NCBI RefSeq assembly: GCF_028640845.1
Contig: NC_080541.1
Coordinates: 33,123,435-33,187,434 of the forward strand
DNA length: 64,000 nucleotides
From: Ahaetulla prasina
Lineage: Eukaryota > Chordata > Lepidosauria > Squamata > Colubridae
Direction of reading: 5' to 3'
This document shows, piece after piece, positions 23,750-34,922 of this stretch. The notes beneath the pieces are model-generated. The model saw nothing but the letters and a program-made list of their open reading frames with translations. It had not been told where the DNA came from and searched no databases. A program made the position numbers and the translations under genes. The stretch's first letter is position 1. Every line of letters begins with the position of its first letter.

Positions 23750-24762
23750 ATGACTCAACAACTTTCAGAAACGCAGCAACTTGCTGCAGCTTTAAATAAA
23801 ATTGGGGGAAAAATAGCAGGACTATCAGAGCGTATAGATAATTTGACATTGAAACTGACATCCAAAATGCAAAATTTAAAGCAAGAGATGAATGAAAACT
23901 TTGCAAAACAAAAAGAGGAAATGATAATGATTAAAGATGAAATGGAGCAGATGCATGTACATGAGGCAAAAGTAGATCGGCAAATTGGCAAAATATTTTA
24001 TAAAAATGAGCAGCAAGATAAGAGAATTTGTCTTTTGGAAGAAGAGATGAGGAAATATAATTTGGTTATCAGAGGAATCTCGAAGAAAAGGAGGATAAAT
24101 TGAAACAGCGGGTTCTGAAATGGATTAATGATTTGGATACGCAACTTACGTTCACAATAGCAGACCTGGCAAGTGTTTTTAGAATTGGATATAGAAGGCA
24201 AAATGGTTCTAACAGGAATGTGCTTGTCAGGTTCGCAAATCTTGGTGATAAGTTGGAAGTTATGGCCAAGGTGAGAGAGTTGGGAGATGCTTTGAAGTTT
24301 GAAGGGAAGACTATTCAAGTCTTCCCGGATATATCAAGAGAAGAAAGGGCATGGAGATTTTTTTTAAAACCAATCACAAAAGTTTTGAGAGATAATGGAA
24401 TTAAATACAATTGGAGGCCACCACAACAATTGAAATTTTTTTATAAAGGAAGGATGCGTACAATCACCCCAGATATAGATGCATTATTATATTTACGGGA
24501 GCTTGGACTGATTGAGATGGAGGATTTAATGGAGATAAAAGATCAAATGCTTAAGATGGGTGGAACATATGCGGAAACATCAACCCCAGAAGAAGAAAAA
24601 GGGGCTATTGGAGGGCAAGACTCTAAAGGGTTAAAGAGGAAAGAAATATCACCTGTGTTGGTTGAACAGAAGAAGAGTCGTGAGGATACAGCAGGAGAAG
24701 AAGCAGATAAGAGTCTTGGAAAATACGAAGCTGAATGCGGGTCATCGCTATCTTTTTTTTGA
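23750..24762 (+). pseudogene. L1 ORF1 (RNA-binding chaperone), one frameshift
   Basis: The ATG at 23750 (MTQQLSETQQL) follows the 5' UTR; an upstream in-frame TTG at 23705 is less likely. Residues ~1-105 are heptad-rich and fit the trimeric coiled coil (KIAGLSERIDNLTLKL, MKDEMEQM-like). After RKYNLVIRGI the frame shifts near 24075-24085. It then resumes as EEKEDKLKQRVLKW through the RRM-like and C-terminal domains (VFRIGYRRQNGSNRNVLVRF, FPDISREERAWR). A lysine/glutamate-rich tail ends at 24762. L1 ORF1p binds L1 RNA in the retrotransposition particle. Confidence 0.88.
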
Positions 24763-25026
24763 GTGATGAATTTAAATAGACAGCCCGAAAGAAGTGGCCC
24801 GGGCATTGGCACGTCCCCTCTCCCCCATTCTCTTTATAGAGGCGAAACCGATGAGGATGTGGGGGAAGAAGATTGTTTGTACTTTATTGTTTGTTTTGTT
24901 TTTTGTTTTTTTTCTGTTTTCTTATTGTTGTTTATATGTTAAATATAGGTTATATGGTAGTTTAATGTCGGGTGGTGGGCACAGAAAGGAAGATGCGGGG
25001 ATAGGATTAAAAAATTTATATTTTAA

Positions 25027-28000
25027 ATGGGAGTTATAAAAATAATGTCATGGAATGTGAAGGGTACAGGGAATCAGATTAAAAGAAGAAGATTGGAATT
25101 TAAGATTAAAAGGGATTTACCAGACATTTTATTTTTACAAGAAACCCATCAGAAATCTGAAGATTCAATAGAATGTATATAAAAGGTATGCAAATATATG
25201 AAAAGCATTTGGAACTTCAAAAGCTAGAGGAGTTGCAACACTGATATCAGATAGGGTGTACTTTGAAAAACATAAGGTAATTTTGGATGAAGATGGAAGA
25301 TATGTAATAATTGTTGGAAATCTTAATGAGGAAAAAGTGACACTTGTTAATTTATATTTACCGAATGAAAAACAAAGAGAATTTCTTGAAAAATAACAAA
25401 ATTTTGGAGAATGAAAGTGTAGGAAAGTAATTGTGGCTGGGGATTTTAATTTAATCAGAGATAAAATAGACAGTACTAATCCCACCCGCTGTGGAGGAGC
25501 AAATAAAATGGGGATTTTAAATATGTGGATGCTTCGAAACGGCGTGGTTGATGTGTGGAGAGAGGTTAAAGGAATTGAGAGAGTATACACTTTTTCTCTA
25601 AGATATATAATACATATTCTAGAATTGATTATATTTTTCTTTCTAAAGATTTGTTGAATAATGTGGATAAGGTAGATGTGGGAATTTTAAAGATTCTGAT
25701 CATGCAGAAGTTATGGTGGACTTAGATTTTAATTTTGAGAAAAAGAAGCTATTGGAGATATGACGAGAAATTGTATAAAATGAAAAGGATAAAAATGGAT
25801 ACTTAAAAATTGGAGGAAAGTTGGAGATTAAATGATAACGGGAGGTTAAATTTGAAATTGTTTGGGATGCGATGAAAGCGGTGTTTAGAGGAGAGTATTA
25901 AATTATCAAGTAGGAAATATAAAAATTATAAAATTAAAATGGAAAGAGATAAAAATCAGATTAAAGAATTGGAAAATCAATTTTGCTTACTAAAGAAAAA
26001 AATTCTTCAGGAGCTTAATATGTTAAGAAATAAAATGATAGAAGAAGATACAGAGTTAGTAAAAGAAATTTGAGATTTTAAATAGGAATTTTTGAATTTA
26101 GTAATAGAAATTCTAAATTATTGGCAAAGATGGCGAAAGATAAAAGAGAGAAGAGAGAAATTGGAGTTTTGATAGATGATAGAGGTATAAGATGTTATAA
26201 AAAATTAGAGAAATGTGAAGTGGTTAGAAATTTTTTTCAGAATCTATATTCAAAGAAACCAATTAATCGGGGAAAATTGCAAAGCTATTTAGAAAAGTAT
26301 GTGGTGAAAATTGATCAAACATATAAGGAATTGATGGAAGAAGATATAACACAAGATGAGATTAATGGAATAATACAAAAATTAAAATTAGGGAAAGCTC
26401 CAGGTGAGGATGGATTACCTGTTGAGTTTTATAAAGAATTTAAAGAATTAATAATACCAAGATTGCAAAAATTATTCAATGGAATATTACATGGTGGGAA
26501 GTACCTTCGTCATGGAATAGAACGGTGATATCCTAATTACTAAACCAGATAAAGATTTAGAAAGGATTGAGTCCTATCGGCCCATTTCTTTAATTAATCA
26601 GGATGCAAAGATATTTACTGCTATTATAAGTAATAGATTAAATAGATTTATAGATAGATATATAAGTTATAATCAAGTAGGTTTTGTGAAGGGTAGATAC
26701 ATGAGTGATATTGTTAGAAGAGTATTAAATATTATAGATGTAGCTGAATATAATGGTGATAAAATTGGTATAGTATCATTGGATATTTTTAAAGCTTTTG
26801 ATTCTGTACAATGGGAAACTATTAAAGTAATTGTGGAGGCTTTAGGCTTTGGTAATAAGTTTATACATGTTATTTCAAAATTGTACCAAAAGAGCAGTGC
26901 AAGAGTGAAGGTGAATGGAATATTAACTGAAGAGATAAAATTAGAAGCTGGTACGAGACAAGGATGTCCCTGTCCCCAACATTATTTTTATTGGCTATGG
27001 AAATATTGACAAAATGATAGAAAAGATGAAGAATTAGAAGGATATAAGGGTATAAGATAAATTTGTATGGATGATACTTTAATTATTTTGAAAATGTAGA
27101 GAAAGATCTGAAAAGATATATAAGCATTTGATAGAATTTGAGGAAATGACAGGATTGAAAGTAAATTGGTCAAAGTCAGAATTATTGATGGATAGTAATG
27201 GTAATGAGTCTGAGAATATGCAAGAGCAATTTGGGATAAGGATTAAAAACACATTGAAATATTTGGGTATAGTGCTTTCACTTAAGGTTAAAGAATTGAA
27301 AAAACTTAATTATGATGTGGTGATTAACGAAATTGAGAAGAAGATAGATAAATATAAAATTTTAAAGTTGTCTTGGTTTGGTAGAATTGCAATGTGTAAG
27401 ATGATGTTGCTGCCCAAGTTCAACTTTTTATTCGAGATGCTACCACTAAATTTGACAGAGAAAGATATTGAAGGATATCAGAAAAAACTGGATAAATTTT
27501 GTAACGGTGGCAAAAGACCTAGATTAGTGAAGAAAATGTGGTATCAAAATCAAAAGGAAGGTGGATTAGGAATCCCCAAATTATTTAATTATTACTGTGC
27601 GTATGGTATCCGGATAGTGGTAAAAATATTTAAAGGTGAAGATAACTATTGGAGAGACTTAGAGTTAAGGGATATAGAAATTTGGATCAAGGTGGTTTTT
27701 AGATAAAGCAAATTTAAAATGTGTAAGTAGAAGTTATTGGTTAAAGGAATTAAGTAAAATGTGGAATAAATTTGTTAAAATTTTAATTCCGGATATAATC
27801 TTTTTGGGGGAGACAATTGGAATTTGGCGATTAAAAATAATATAAAACGTAATGAAGTGATTAAAGAGGAAAATATAGAAATTATTAGAGATTGGATAAA
27901 AGTTATGGAAAATGAAAGGAGGAATAAAGAAATTATTGAAAAATTAGGGTTAAGTTGGTTTGAAAAATACAGATAGAAAAATGGACAAAAAACTAAGGGA

Positions 28001-28771
28001 AAATTATTCGATAAATAGATGTGAAACTGAATTTGAATATTTAGTATCTCGGATTATGAAAGATGAAATTGGGCTAAAGGGACTCATTAGTAGGGTTTAT
28101 AAGATTATAAATTCTGATGAAAAATTACAAAGAGTGATGAGGACAAATTGGGAAAAAGATCTTAATATTGAAATACCAGAGTCAGATTGGAATGTGAATT
28201 GGAAGAGTAGAATTATGAGAACTTTATCTATAAGGATTAAAGAGCACAATTATAAAGTTGTTTGGAAATGGTATTTGACTCCAGTAAGATTGTCACAAAT
28301 GGATAAAAAATTAGTAAAAATGTTGGAGATGTGAGATGGAATTGGGGACTTATGAACATATGTGGTATAATTGTGATAAGGTTAAAAGTTTTGGCAACAA
28401 TTGGAGAAAATGATATTTGAAATGATGGGGAAAGTAATAACATTGAGAGTGGAAACTATATTATTGTTGGTAATTAAGGAAATAGAATTAACAAAATATG
28501 AAAAGAATTGATTAGAATTATGATTATAATAGGTAGAATTATAATAGCTAGATATTGGAAACTAGATGTGATTTTTAGAATAGAAGAGTGGAATTCTGAA
28601 ATGTGGAAATTAGCTTTAAATGATAAAATGACATGTGATATTAAAATTAGAAGTGGTGTGTATAAAGAAGATATTTTCTGGAAGACTTGGAAACCATTTG
28701 TGGACTTTGCGCTTGGAACATTGGACGCTTCAGTACCTGTACCTCGAGAACGTGGATTTTGGCAATCATGA
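25027..28771 (+). pseudogene. L1 ORF2 (endonuclease-reverse transcriptase), multiply broken
   Basis: It begins MGVIKIMSWNVKG, the usual start of the apurinic-type endonuclease, with LFLQETHQ near 25130 and VAGDFNLI near 25433. The RT region has LKLGKAPGEDGLPVEFYK (about 26378), ESYRPISLIN, VGFVKGRYMSDIV, SLDIFKAFDSV (about 26790) and GTRQGCP (about 26955). The catalytic box near 27066 reads CMDDTLIIL instead of the usual FADD or YADD. Then come TGLKVNWSKSELL, KLSWFGRIAMCKM and GGLGIPKLFNYY. Stops and frameshifts occur in every domain. ORF2 ends with VPRERGFWQS. Confidence 0.88.
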
Positions 28772-28880
28772 GGATATATCCGAAGACCCAAATCTTCCTT
28801 TTATGTATAGCACAAGGGTGTAATAATGTATTTTCTTTTTGTTTGTTTGTTGCAAAAAAAGTAATAAAAAATAATAATAA

Positions 28881-28898
28881 TAATAATAAAGCATAATT
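28881..28898. repeat. Target-site duplication, right, of the L1
   Basis: Exact repeat of 22969-22986. The first few bases are ambiguous with the AAT tail; the AAAGCATAATT part is unambiguous. Confidence 0.9.
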
Positions 28899-29260
28899 AA
28901 GATCTATTTTATATATTGAGATGAAAATAATAATTTGGCATGGAGATCCAACTGAAAAGAATTCCCAGTCTGCTATCAAATTCCAATTTAGACAGGAACT
29001 TAGTATTACACTATACTGCAGAGAGAAATTGTATTTATATACAATACGAAGAAAGTAGGGTGCCTCAATCATTTCCCTGATTATCTTTGTACCTGCTAAG
29101 CCAACAATCTTAATAGCTGTGAAAGTGAATATATGTCCTTGTACATTGCGATATAAAGCTATCAATGAGTTCAGGTCTCCTCATCTGACCACTTGCTTGT
29201 GTCTTACACTCTAGTGGTTAGTTTCCTCCTGATTTGTCCTACACAGTCACAGGGCGATCC
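28899..29260. other. No recognisable feature
   Basis: Unique AT-rich DNA. Confidence 0.5.
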
Positions 29261-29268
29261 ATATACGA

Positions 29269-29675
29269 CAGTGATGGCTAACGTTTTTGCTGTCGCATGC
29301 CAAAAGCAAGGGGAGCATGGGGGGGGGTCACACGCACCTGTGCCCACACCCATAATTCAATGCCCCTCTGCGTCCCCTCCCCCCCAGTGACCCTCCTGTG
29401 CTCCCCCTGCTTTTGGCACATGATGGCAAAAAGGTTACCGGTGGGCCTGGTAGGCTCATTTTTCGTCCTCCCCAGCATCCAGAGGTTTTCTTGGAGCCTG
29501 GGAAGGGTGAAAACAGCCTCCCCCACCACTCTGAGGCCCTCTGGAGGCCCTCCAGAGGCCAGAAACGGCCTATTTTCTGACTTCTGGTGGGCCCAGAAGG
29601 CCTGAAAATCAGCTGGCCGGCCCATGCATCTGCGACAGAGCTGAGCTAGGGCAACGTTCGCGTTCGCCATCACAG
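29269..29675. mobile_element. hAT-type MITE with GC-rich core
   Basis: The ends are inverted: CAGTGATGGCTAACGTTTTTG at the left and CGTTCGCCATCACAG at the right. The flanks ATATACGA and ATATAGGG agree at 5 of 8 bases. The interior is GC-rich, with a short palindromic run CCTCTGGAGGCCCTCCAGAGG near 29530. Part of that run also occurs in the element at 52290. Overlapping frames of 100-147 residues on both strands come from this composition. Confidence 0.75.
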
Positions 29676-29683
29676 ATATAGGG

Positions 29684-30084
29684 GATCCGTAGACTAGATT
29701 AGAAGTGTCTTTCACTTCCAAGCAACCTTTGCTTTTCCTACTTCTTTAACCTTTGAAACTATTCTTATATTCGTAACATCCAGTCACAGCTTCATATATT
29801 GTTGGTTAAAATTCTCACTTCATTATTTTCAAGAGCTCAATTCCAGCCAACCATAACTTTCTTGATCTTTCTCTCCCCATTGAGCCATTCATTCTTCCTT
29901 CAGGAATTTATGCTGCTGTTCATCTTTATTCATTTTTCTACGGTAATGAAACCATCTTAATATGGTTCATTCAGGTTTGTATTCTGTCCACATTTAACTC
30001 CTGTTAAGTTTTATCTTATCTCTTCCCTAAAAGATGGGACCCACAACATACCCTGCCTTCCCATTCTCATTAGTTGGGTGGATA
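29684..30084. other. No recognisable feature
   Basis: Unique AT- and pyrimidine-rich DNA. Confidence 0.5.
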
Positions 30085-30086
30085 TA

Positions 30087-30334
30087 CAGTGGTATCTTGG
30101 TACTCAACTGCTTTGAAACTCATCGAATTTGCTACTCAACATATTTGACACAAAAATTTTGTCCCAGTACTCATCGTTTGGTACTAAATGCTTACACTAG
30201 AACTTGTCGGTGTTGGCTGCCTTATGACTCACTATATTATTTCTTGTGGGGGTGGAAATTGTTTGGTACGCATCATTTTTGGTACTCATCGCACCTCCAG
30301 GAACCAATTAACGATGAGTACTGAAGTACCACTG
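30087..30334. mobile_element. Tc1/mariner (Tigger-like) MITE
   Basis: The left end is CAGTGGTATCTTGGTACTCA and the right end GAGTACTGAAGTACCACTG, inverted. TA flanks both sides (30085-30086, 30335-30336), the TSD of the Tc1/mariner/pogo superfamily. The interior repeats the TACTCATCG motif. No transposase is encoded in these 248 bases. Confidence 0.85.
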
Positions 30335-30336
30335 TA

Positions 30337-31194
30337 ATGGGGGAGAGACAGTCCTTCAAATAACCTGGTTCCAAGCCATGTTGATAACAGCATGACTTCT
30401 CAATAATCAGGATTGTCCACCCTTTCCTAACTCTCTTCTGCCAGTAACTAGCAATTATAAGCAATCAATGTCTTTTACCTGAGAGAGATTTTTCTTTATC
30501 TCTTAATATGTGATCTAAATCTCTGATAGCAAACTGTTCACATTTACTATCCCATCTTGCATACAAACAGCAGTTCTTTTATAGCCATGCTATTTTAAGA
30601 TAGAATAAAACTGGGGCTTCCAAAGATGCATATTTATTATTGGGCCCAATTACTTTTGAGCTTACACTTTGTCATGCCATTTGCTTTCCAGAAGTGACTT
30701 TCTTGAGAGTCGTTTAAAGATTAACTTACATCTGCGAAACACAGGAAATATATATTTTCAAAGTCTCTGCCTTGGATAATATAAGGCTTATCTTATAAAC
30801 CTGGTAATGCAACAAGAAATTCAGAAATTCATGGAGTTTCTCCAAAATAGGCTGATGATGCAATGAGGTTATTCTGCATGTAGGGCACTACAGTACCTGC
30901 ATTCAGGAGTTAAAGAATAGTAAACATTGATAGCCACCTGCTTAGAGTTGTAGCTCCCCACATTGCAGATATCAGTGCTTGTCCTATTCTGCTTTCTTCA
31001 AAGAAATTAGAGTATTTTATATGCATGTGTATATGAATGTGTGGGTATAACAATTACAGGACATGGCTACAGCTTACTACACTTCACTGTTGTTACATTA
31101 TTGTATAATCAGAATATAATTTTCAAAGAGCACACTTCTTTCTTTAGCATGCTTTTCCTCCCAAGCCATTTTCCCAGAAAGCTAAGATATATTA
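30337..31194. other. No recognisable feature
   Basis: Unique DNA without repeat or coding signal. Confidence 0.5.
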
Positions 31195-31391
31195 AGTTGC
31201 TGTTACCACATGCCTCCCACCGACCCGTACACTCTCACAGAGAGGGACTTCTCAGGGTGTCCCTGCAAGCAATGTCGTGGCGGCCCCAGGAAGGTCCTTC
31301 TCTGTGGGGCTCCACACTCTGGAACGAACTTCCCCGGGTTTACGCCAAATACCTGACCTTCGGACATTTCGTGAACTGAAGACACATCATT

Positions 31392-31478
<87 letters not shown>

Positions 31479-31660
31479 TTATATATTTTACTTCTCAGGC
31501 CAATTTTTAAAATAAGTTTTTTAACTGCATTTTAAATTTGTATATTGTACCGTTTGTTTTATTCTTGCCTGTACACCGCCCTGAGTCCTTCGGGAGAAGG
31601 GCGGTATAGAAATCAAATAAATAAATAAATAAAATAAATAAATAAGTTTACCCATTAGTC
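31195..31660 (+). pseudogene. L2-clade LINE 3' end, interrupted by a (TTTA)n tract
   Basis: Decayed ORF2 C-terminus (HASHRPVHSHREGLLRVS, LWNELP, DLRTFRELK) is followed by the L2 3' UTR and terminal TACACCGCCCTGAG...GGGCGGTATAGAAAT with an AAATA tail. A 92-base TTTA array (31390-31481) lies between the last codons and the UTR. It replaces the TTTTATTT found at that point in the 13122 copy. Confidence 0.82.
31390..31481. repeat. (TTTA)n tetranucleotide repeat
   Basis: About 23 perfect units. The L2 copy at 13122 has CTTTTTATTTCACC at the corresponding point, a likely seed. Confidence 0.97.
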
Positions 31661-31816
31661 TGTTTAGAATTAGTGTTGTTTTCTGTTCTATGGCCCTTCC
31701 AGAGTTGGAGATAAGCACTCTGTGTATGCACGTGAGCTTTTCGTAGCGTAGACTGACACCTGGAGTAGATCATTTTTTAACAATCCTCTCCCACACTTCA
31801 TTGCTGAGAGCCAGAA

Positions 31817-31883
31817 TTTTTTTCAGTGCCGTTCTAACTTCAAATGGTCACTAAATGAATGCTTGTAAGTTGAGGACTACCTA
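31817..31883 (+). mobile_element. Tc1/mariner-type MITE, right end only
   Basis: ATGGTCACTAAATGAATG and AAGTTGAGGACTACC then TA, matching the right end of the complete copy at 49135-49516. Confidence 0.65.
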
Positions 31884-33358
31884 TATGTAGATTATCTATT
31901 TTATTTATTTATTTATTTATTTAATATATAAAAGAAAAGAAAAATAGAAATAGGAAATTAGGAGAGGGGGAAAGAGAGGGGAAAAGAAAGTGTGAAGTAC
32001 AAGGGGAAAAAAGAAGAAAAACGGCGTTGACTTCCGATTCTTTTTAGCAGTGCACAAGATAAAAACATTCCAGCCTCAACTTTTTTGCTCTTACAATTAG
32101 TATATAATTAGCCATTTCTATATAATGACAAATCCATCTAATCAATAAAACGAAAATTTCATTTTTTTTCATCACAAGCACAAAATCCAGAAGTGATATC
32201 CAAGTGAAAAACATACTTAAATGTATTCTTCTCTTTGAATAAAATGATCAATATATATATAGATTGTCAATAGTCAAGTAACATGAGCAGGAGATATGCC
32301 TCTTGCAAGATTGGGAGTTCATCAATGCTGATTTTTTTAAAAAAGTAAGAAATTGGATTACTTCAGGAAAAAAAAAAGAAACCAACCTGAAGAAGCAACA
32401 AAAAGTGTTACAGATCGGACCAAGAGGTTTGGACAATAGGAGTGCCAGGTCCTATGGATGCCATGCAGGCTTTCTTAAAAGTAGAGAATACAGCGCAAGA
32501 CTGAGCAAGAGAGAGTTGAGGAAAGATTGTGTAGCAAAAGTAGAAGCAAAACTGCGAGCTGTGTGAGAGCCATTTTCACTGTTTAAGACTAGACTGATAG
32601 CAAGGGAGATAAAATTCCTGAAGGCATACTCAGATGTGTTTGAGACTGGTTTAGAAAGCAAGAATGTCTTTTTAAAATAACTATTTTTAACGCTCTGGCC
32701 AGTAACAAGGGGATGTAAAACTCTTTTCTGCTTTAAACAGTTGATTCTCCTGGGGAGTGGGAAAGCTAGTTTTGATGTCTGAAGATTTTATTTTGGCAGC
32801 TATTCCTTCTTCCCTTTATAGCCTGAAAGGACGTTTCCAGGATATCAAATTATCAGTAAAGCTAGCTCTTTTTATGGCTCTTCTAACTTCCATTCCAAAG
32901 ATGTCCACATCACTGAAAGGGTCCATGCAGCAAAGCATTTGAGAAACAGAATACATTTGGTGGCATTTCACATCTGACATCATGCCCAAATATGCCTTTT
33001 ACAATCCGGATGATTGTTTAACAGAAACCAGGAATCAGTGTCAGTAAGGCTGGGGTGACTATGAAGTTACTGAAAGAAATCAAGTTCATAGATGAAAACA
33101 AAACCAATTGCCTTTACTCGTCAACAAACCACATGACTGGGTTTCAAGCTTCAAATTGGTTTCACAATCCAGCGATGTGATAAAAAGTAAACTGGCAAAA
33201 AAGGGGAAGCAAACTAAAACCTGGGTGGCAATAACTCTGAACATTTATCAGCTCGAAGAAGAAGCCTGTACAATTGTTAAAGTAAGGAGAATTGAATATG
33301 GCATACGTCACTCAAACTTCCACCAAAAGCAACAAGACCCATAGAATATAAATCTAGA
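31884..33358. other. No gene; AT-rich, with low-complexity purine stretch
   Basis: A short TTTA run at 31899-31923 is followed by A/G-rich sequence to about 32020. An 87-residue plus-strand frame at 32303-32566 is lysine/arginine-rich but has no motif I recognise. Confidence 0.45.
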
Positions 33359-33360
33359 TA

Positions 33361-33708
33361 CAGCCTTGACTTATAACAGTTCATTTAGTGGCCATTTGAT
33401 GTTACAACAGCAGTGAAAAAAGTGACTTAGGACTGTTTTTCACACTTACAACCATTGCACATCCCCATGGTCATGTGATCAACATTCAGACACTTGTCAA
33501 CTGGCTCATTTATGAGGGCTGCAGTGTCCTGTGGTCATGTGATCACCTTTTGTGACCTTCTGACAAACAATGTTATTAACAATTGCCGTGATTCACTTAA
33601 CAACTGTGACACGAAAGGTAGGAAAATGAGGCAACACTCACTTAATAAGTGTCTCACTTAGCAAAGAATTTTTGAGGTCAATTTTAATTGTAAACTGAGA
33701 ATTACCTG
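33361..33708 (+). mobile_element. Tc1/mariner-type MITE, complete
   Basis: The left CAGCCTTGACTTATAAC and right ACTGAGAATTACCTG are degraded inverted ends, each next to TA (33359-33360, 33709-33710). The interior has TGGTCATGTGATCAACATTC and GTGGTCATGTGATCACC, as in the 49135 copy. It is 348 bases long and non-coding. Confidence 0.82.
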
Positions 33709-33957
33709 TATATAAAAAAGAACTATTGAAATAAATGTTGCAGAGCGCAGTCACGGACACTTTTATCTCAAAAGGCCTCACTGTTTTTTTGCAGATGTTA
33801 AGACAGCCTTGTCTTAATAGATTGTAACATGAAAACTACCACAATACAGTACATCTCTGCCTTGAAACTCCCTGTCTTCTAATTTCCTCACCCCAGAAGT
33901 ATGAAATAGCACTGGAATATTCTAACCAATGATTTGGTTTGGACAAAAAAGACCCAT

Positions 33958-34479
33958 TGTTGTGTCTTGCCCGCCCTCAGAGCAGCCGGGGCCTTCTTAC
34001 CTGCTCCCCAACACTGAGGAATGTATGCCTCCCGGCCCAAGTCCTGGCTCCATGCCCACACAAACTGCAGAAGAAGGAGCATCTCCCTGCCCCAGCCCTG
34101 ACTCCATGCCCAGGCAAACGGAGCAGCTAGACCCCTCCCCCTCATCCACAGCAGGTGAGCCTGAGGAGGGTTTACTCCCAAGAACAGCTGATTGGAGTGA
34201 CCCTCGCATCAGAAGATTGGAGAGGCGGAGGCAACAGAGGGAAGGGAGGGGCAGGCCTTAATGAGTGCTGAGTCATGGAGCCACACCCCATGGCCTATAT
34301 AAAGGAGCTACTTTCTGGCAGTCTCTGAGTCAGGCAAAAGTCTAAACATATCTTGCTGAAGTCACTTTCTGGTCTCCTGCCTGCCCTGAGGACTTTGCTA
34401 GGACTTTGGCAGAGCTGCAGAGGCACGCCTGATTCGGATTTCCCTGACCCGGCCGTCAGCGGAGGAGTGGGACACGACA
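33958..34479 (+). mobile_element. Solo LTR (522 bases) with 5-bp TSD
   Basis: It begins TGTTGTGTC and ends GACACGACA, inverted termini of TG...CA type. CCCAT flanks both sides (33953-33957 and 34480-34484). TATATAAAGG at 34301 is a TATA box, placed in the 3' half as expected before R. No internal retroviral or Gypsy genes adjoin it, so it is a solo LTR left by recombination. Proline- and arginine-rich frames here are not coding. A related LTR fragment lies at 42667-42780 and another LTR with similar start at 49567-50434. A 5-base TSD fits Ty3/Gypsy or some ERV groups; the class is unresolved. Confidence 0.82.
34301..34310 (+). promoter_or_regulatory. TATA box of the solo LTR
   Basis: TATATAAAGG, about 180 bases before the LTR end. 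It is read as the retroelement promoter; present activity is unknown. Confidence 0.55.
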
Positions 34480-34700
34480 CCCATTTTGTTTTGGAGAGTG
34501 AGTGGTGCATGCTGAATTAAGATGGCTGCCCCAGAGAATTTTGACTGGATGGTTCCTATCAGACCTCCTTAGTCCCCCTGCCCCCTGGAAATGAACACTG
34601 TCCTACAACAACAATTGTAATCAGATCTATCAGGCCCATGTGGAGCCCAAAAGCAAGCTAAAATCTGATCCTTTGCATGACAGTTCCTGTTTGCCTGAGT

Positions 34701-34922
34701 ACCAGTAGGTAGCAGCCCTTGGTAGACCTTGTTTGGGCTCAGAAGCTAAGAAGGCTCAGGATCAACTATTATTTGGATCAGAGACTTCCATAGAAGTCCA
34801 GGACTATAGGCTAGATTTGGAAGTCAACAACACCTTTGAAGAAATAAGTAGCCAACCATGGTCATGTGGCCAAGAAAACTGCATGGCCATGACCTTGTAG
34901 TCACTAGGAGTTCAGCTCAATT
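34701..34922 (+). mobile_element. 5S rRNA-derived SINE (decayed)
   Basis: From 34730 the sequence follows vertebrate 5S rRNA: CTCAGAAGCTAAGAAGG (A-box region), ATTATTTGGATCAGAGACTT (C-box region) and GGACTATAGGCTAG at the end. A non-5S tail follows, with GCCAAGAAAACTGCATGGCC and CACTAGGAGTTC. The tail makes it a 5S-type SINE rather than a simple 5S pseudogene. Many substitutions show it is old. Confidence 0.72.

Larger units (their letters stand above)
22987..28880 (+). mobile_element. Full-length L1 LINE with 18-bp TSD
   Basis: The insertion starts with GGGGGCGTGG, typical of vertebrate L1 5' ends. It has a 5' UTR of about 760 bases, ORF1 from 23750, ORF2 from 25027 to 28771 and a short 3' UTR ending in A-rich and AAT repeats. 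TSDs at 22969-22986 and 28881-28898 are identical. The length of about 5.9 kb is that of a complete L1. Both reading frames are broken by several indels and stops, so it is not autonomous as given. Its last ~700 bases are almost identical to 51543-52249. Confidence 0.93.

Noticed and set aside
28474..29165. Minus-strand frames of 105 and 172 residues
   Set aside because: Antisense of the L1 ORF2 end; the same 105-residue frame recurs at 51836-52153 because the L1 copies are identical there.
29278..29721. 147-residue frame and overlapping plus-strand frames
   Set aside because: They lie in the GC-rich core of a hAT MITE.
32303..32566. 87-residue Lys/Arg-rich frame
   Set aside because: No motif or homologue recognised and no supporting splice or promoter signal.
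33929..34261. Proline/arginine-rich 110-residue frame, possible gag
   Set aside because: Falls within a solo LTR defined by inverted ends and a 5-bp TSD.
34701..34820. Functional 5S rRNA gene
   Set aside because: Too many substitutions, and it is followed by a SINE tail rather than a T-run terminator.
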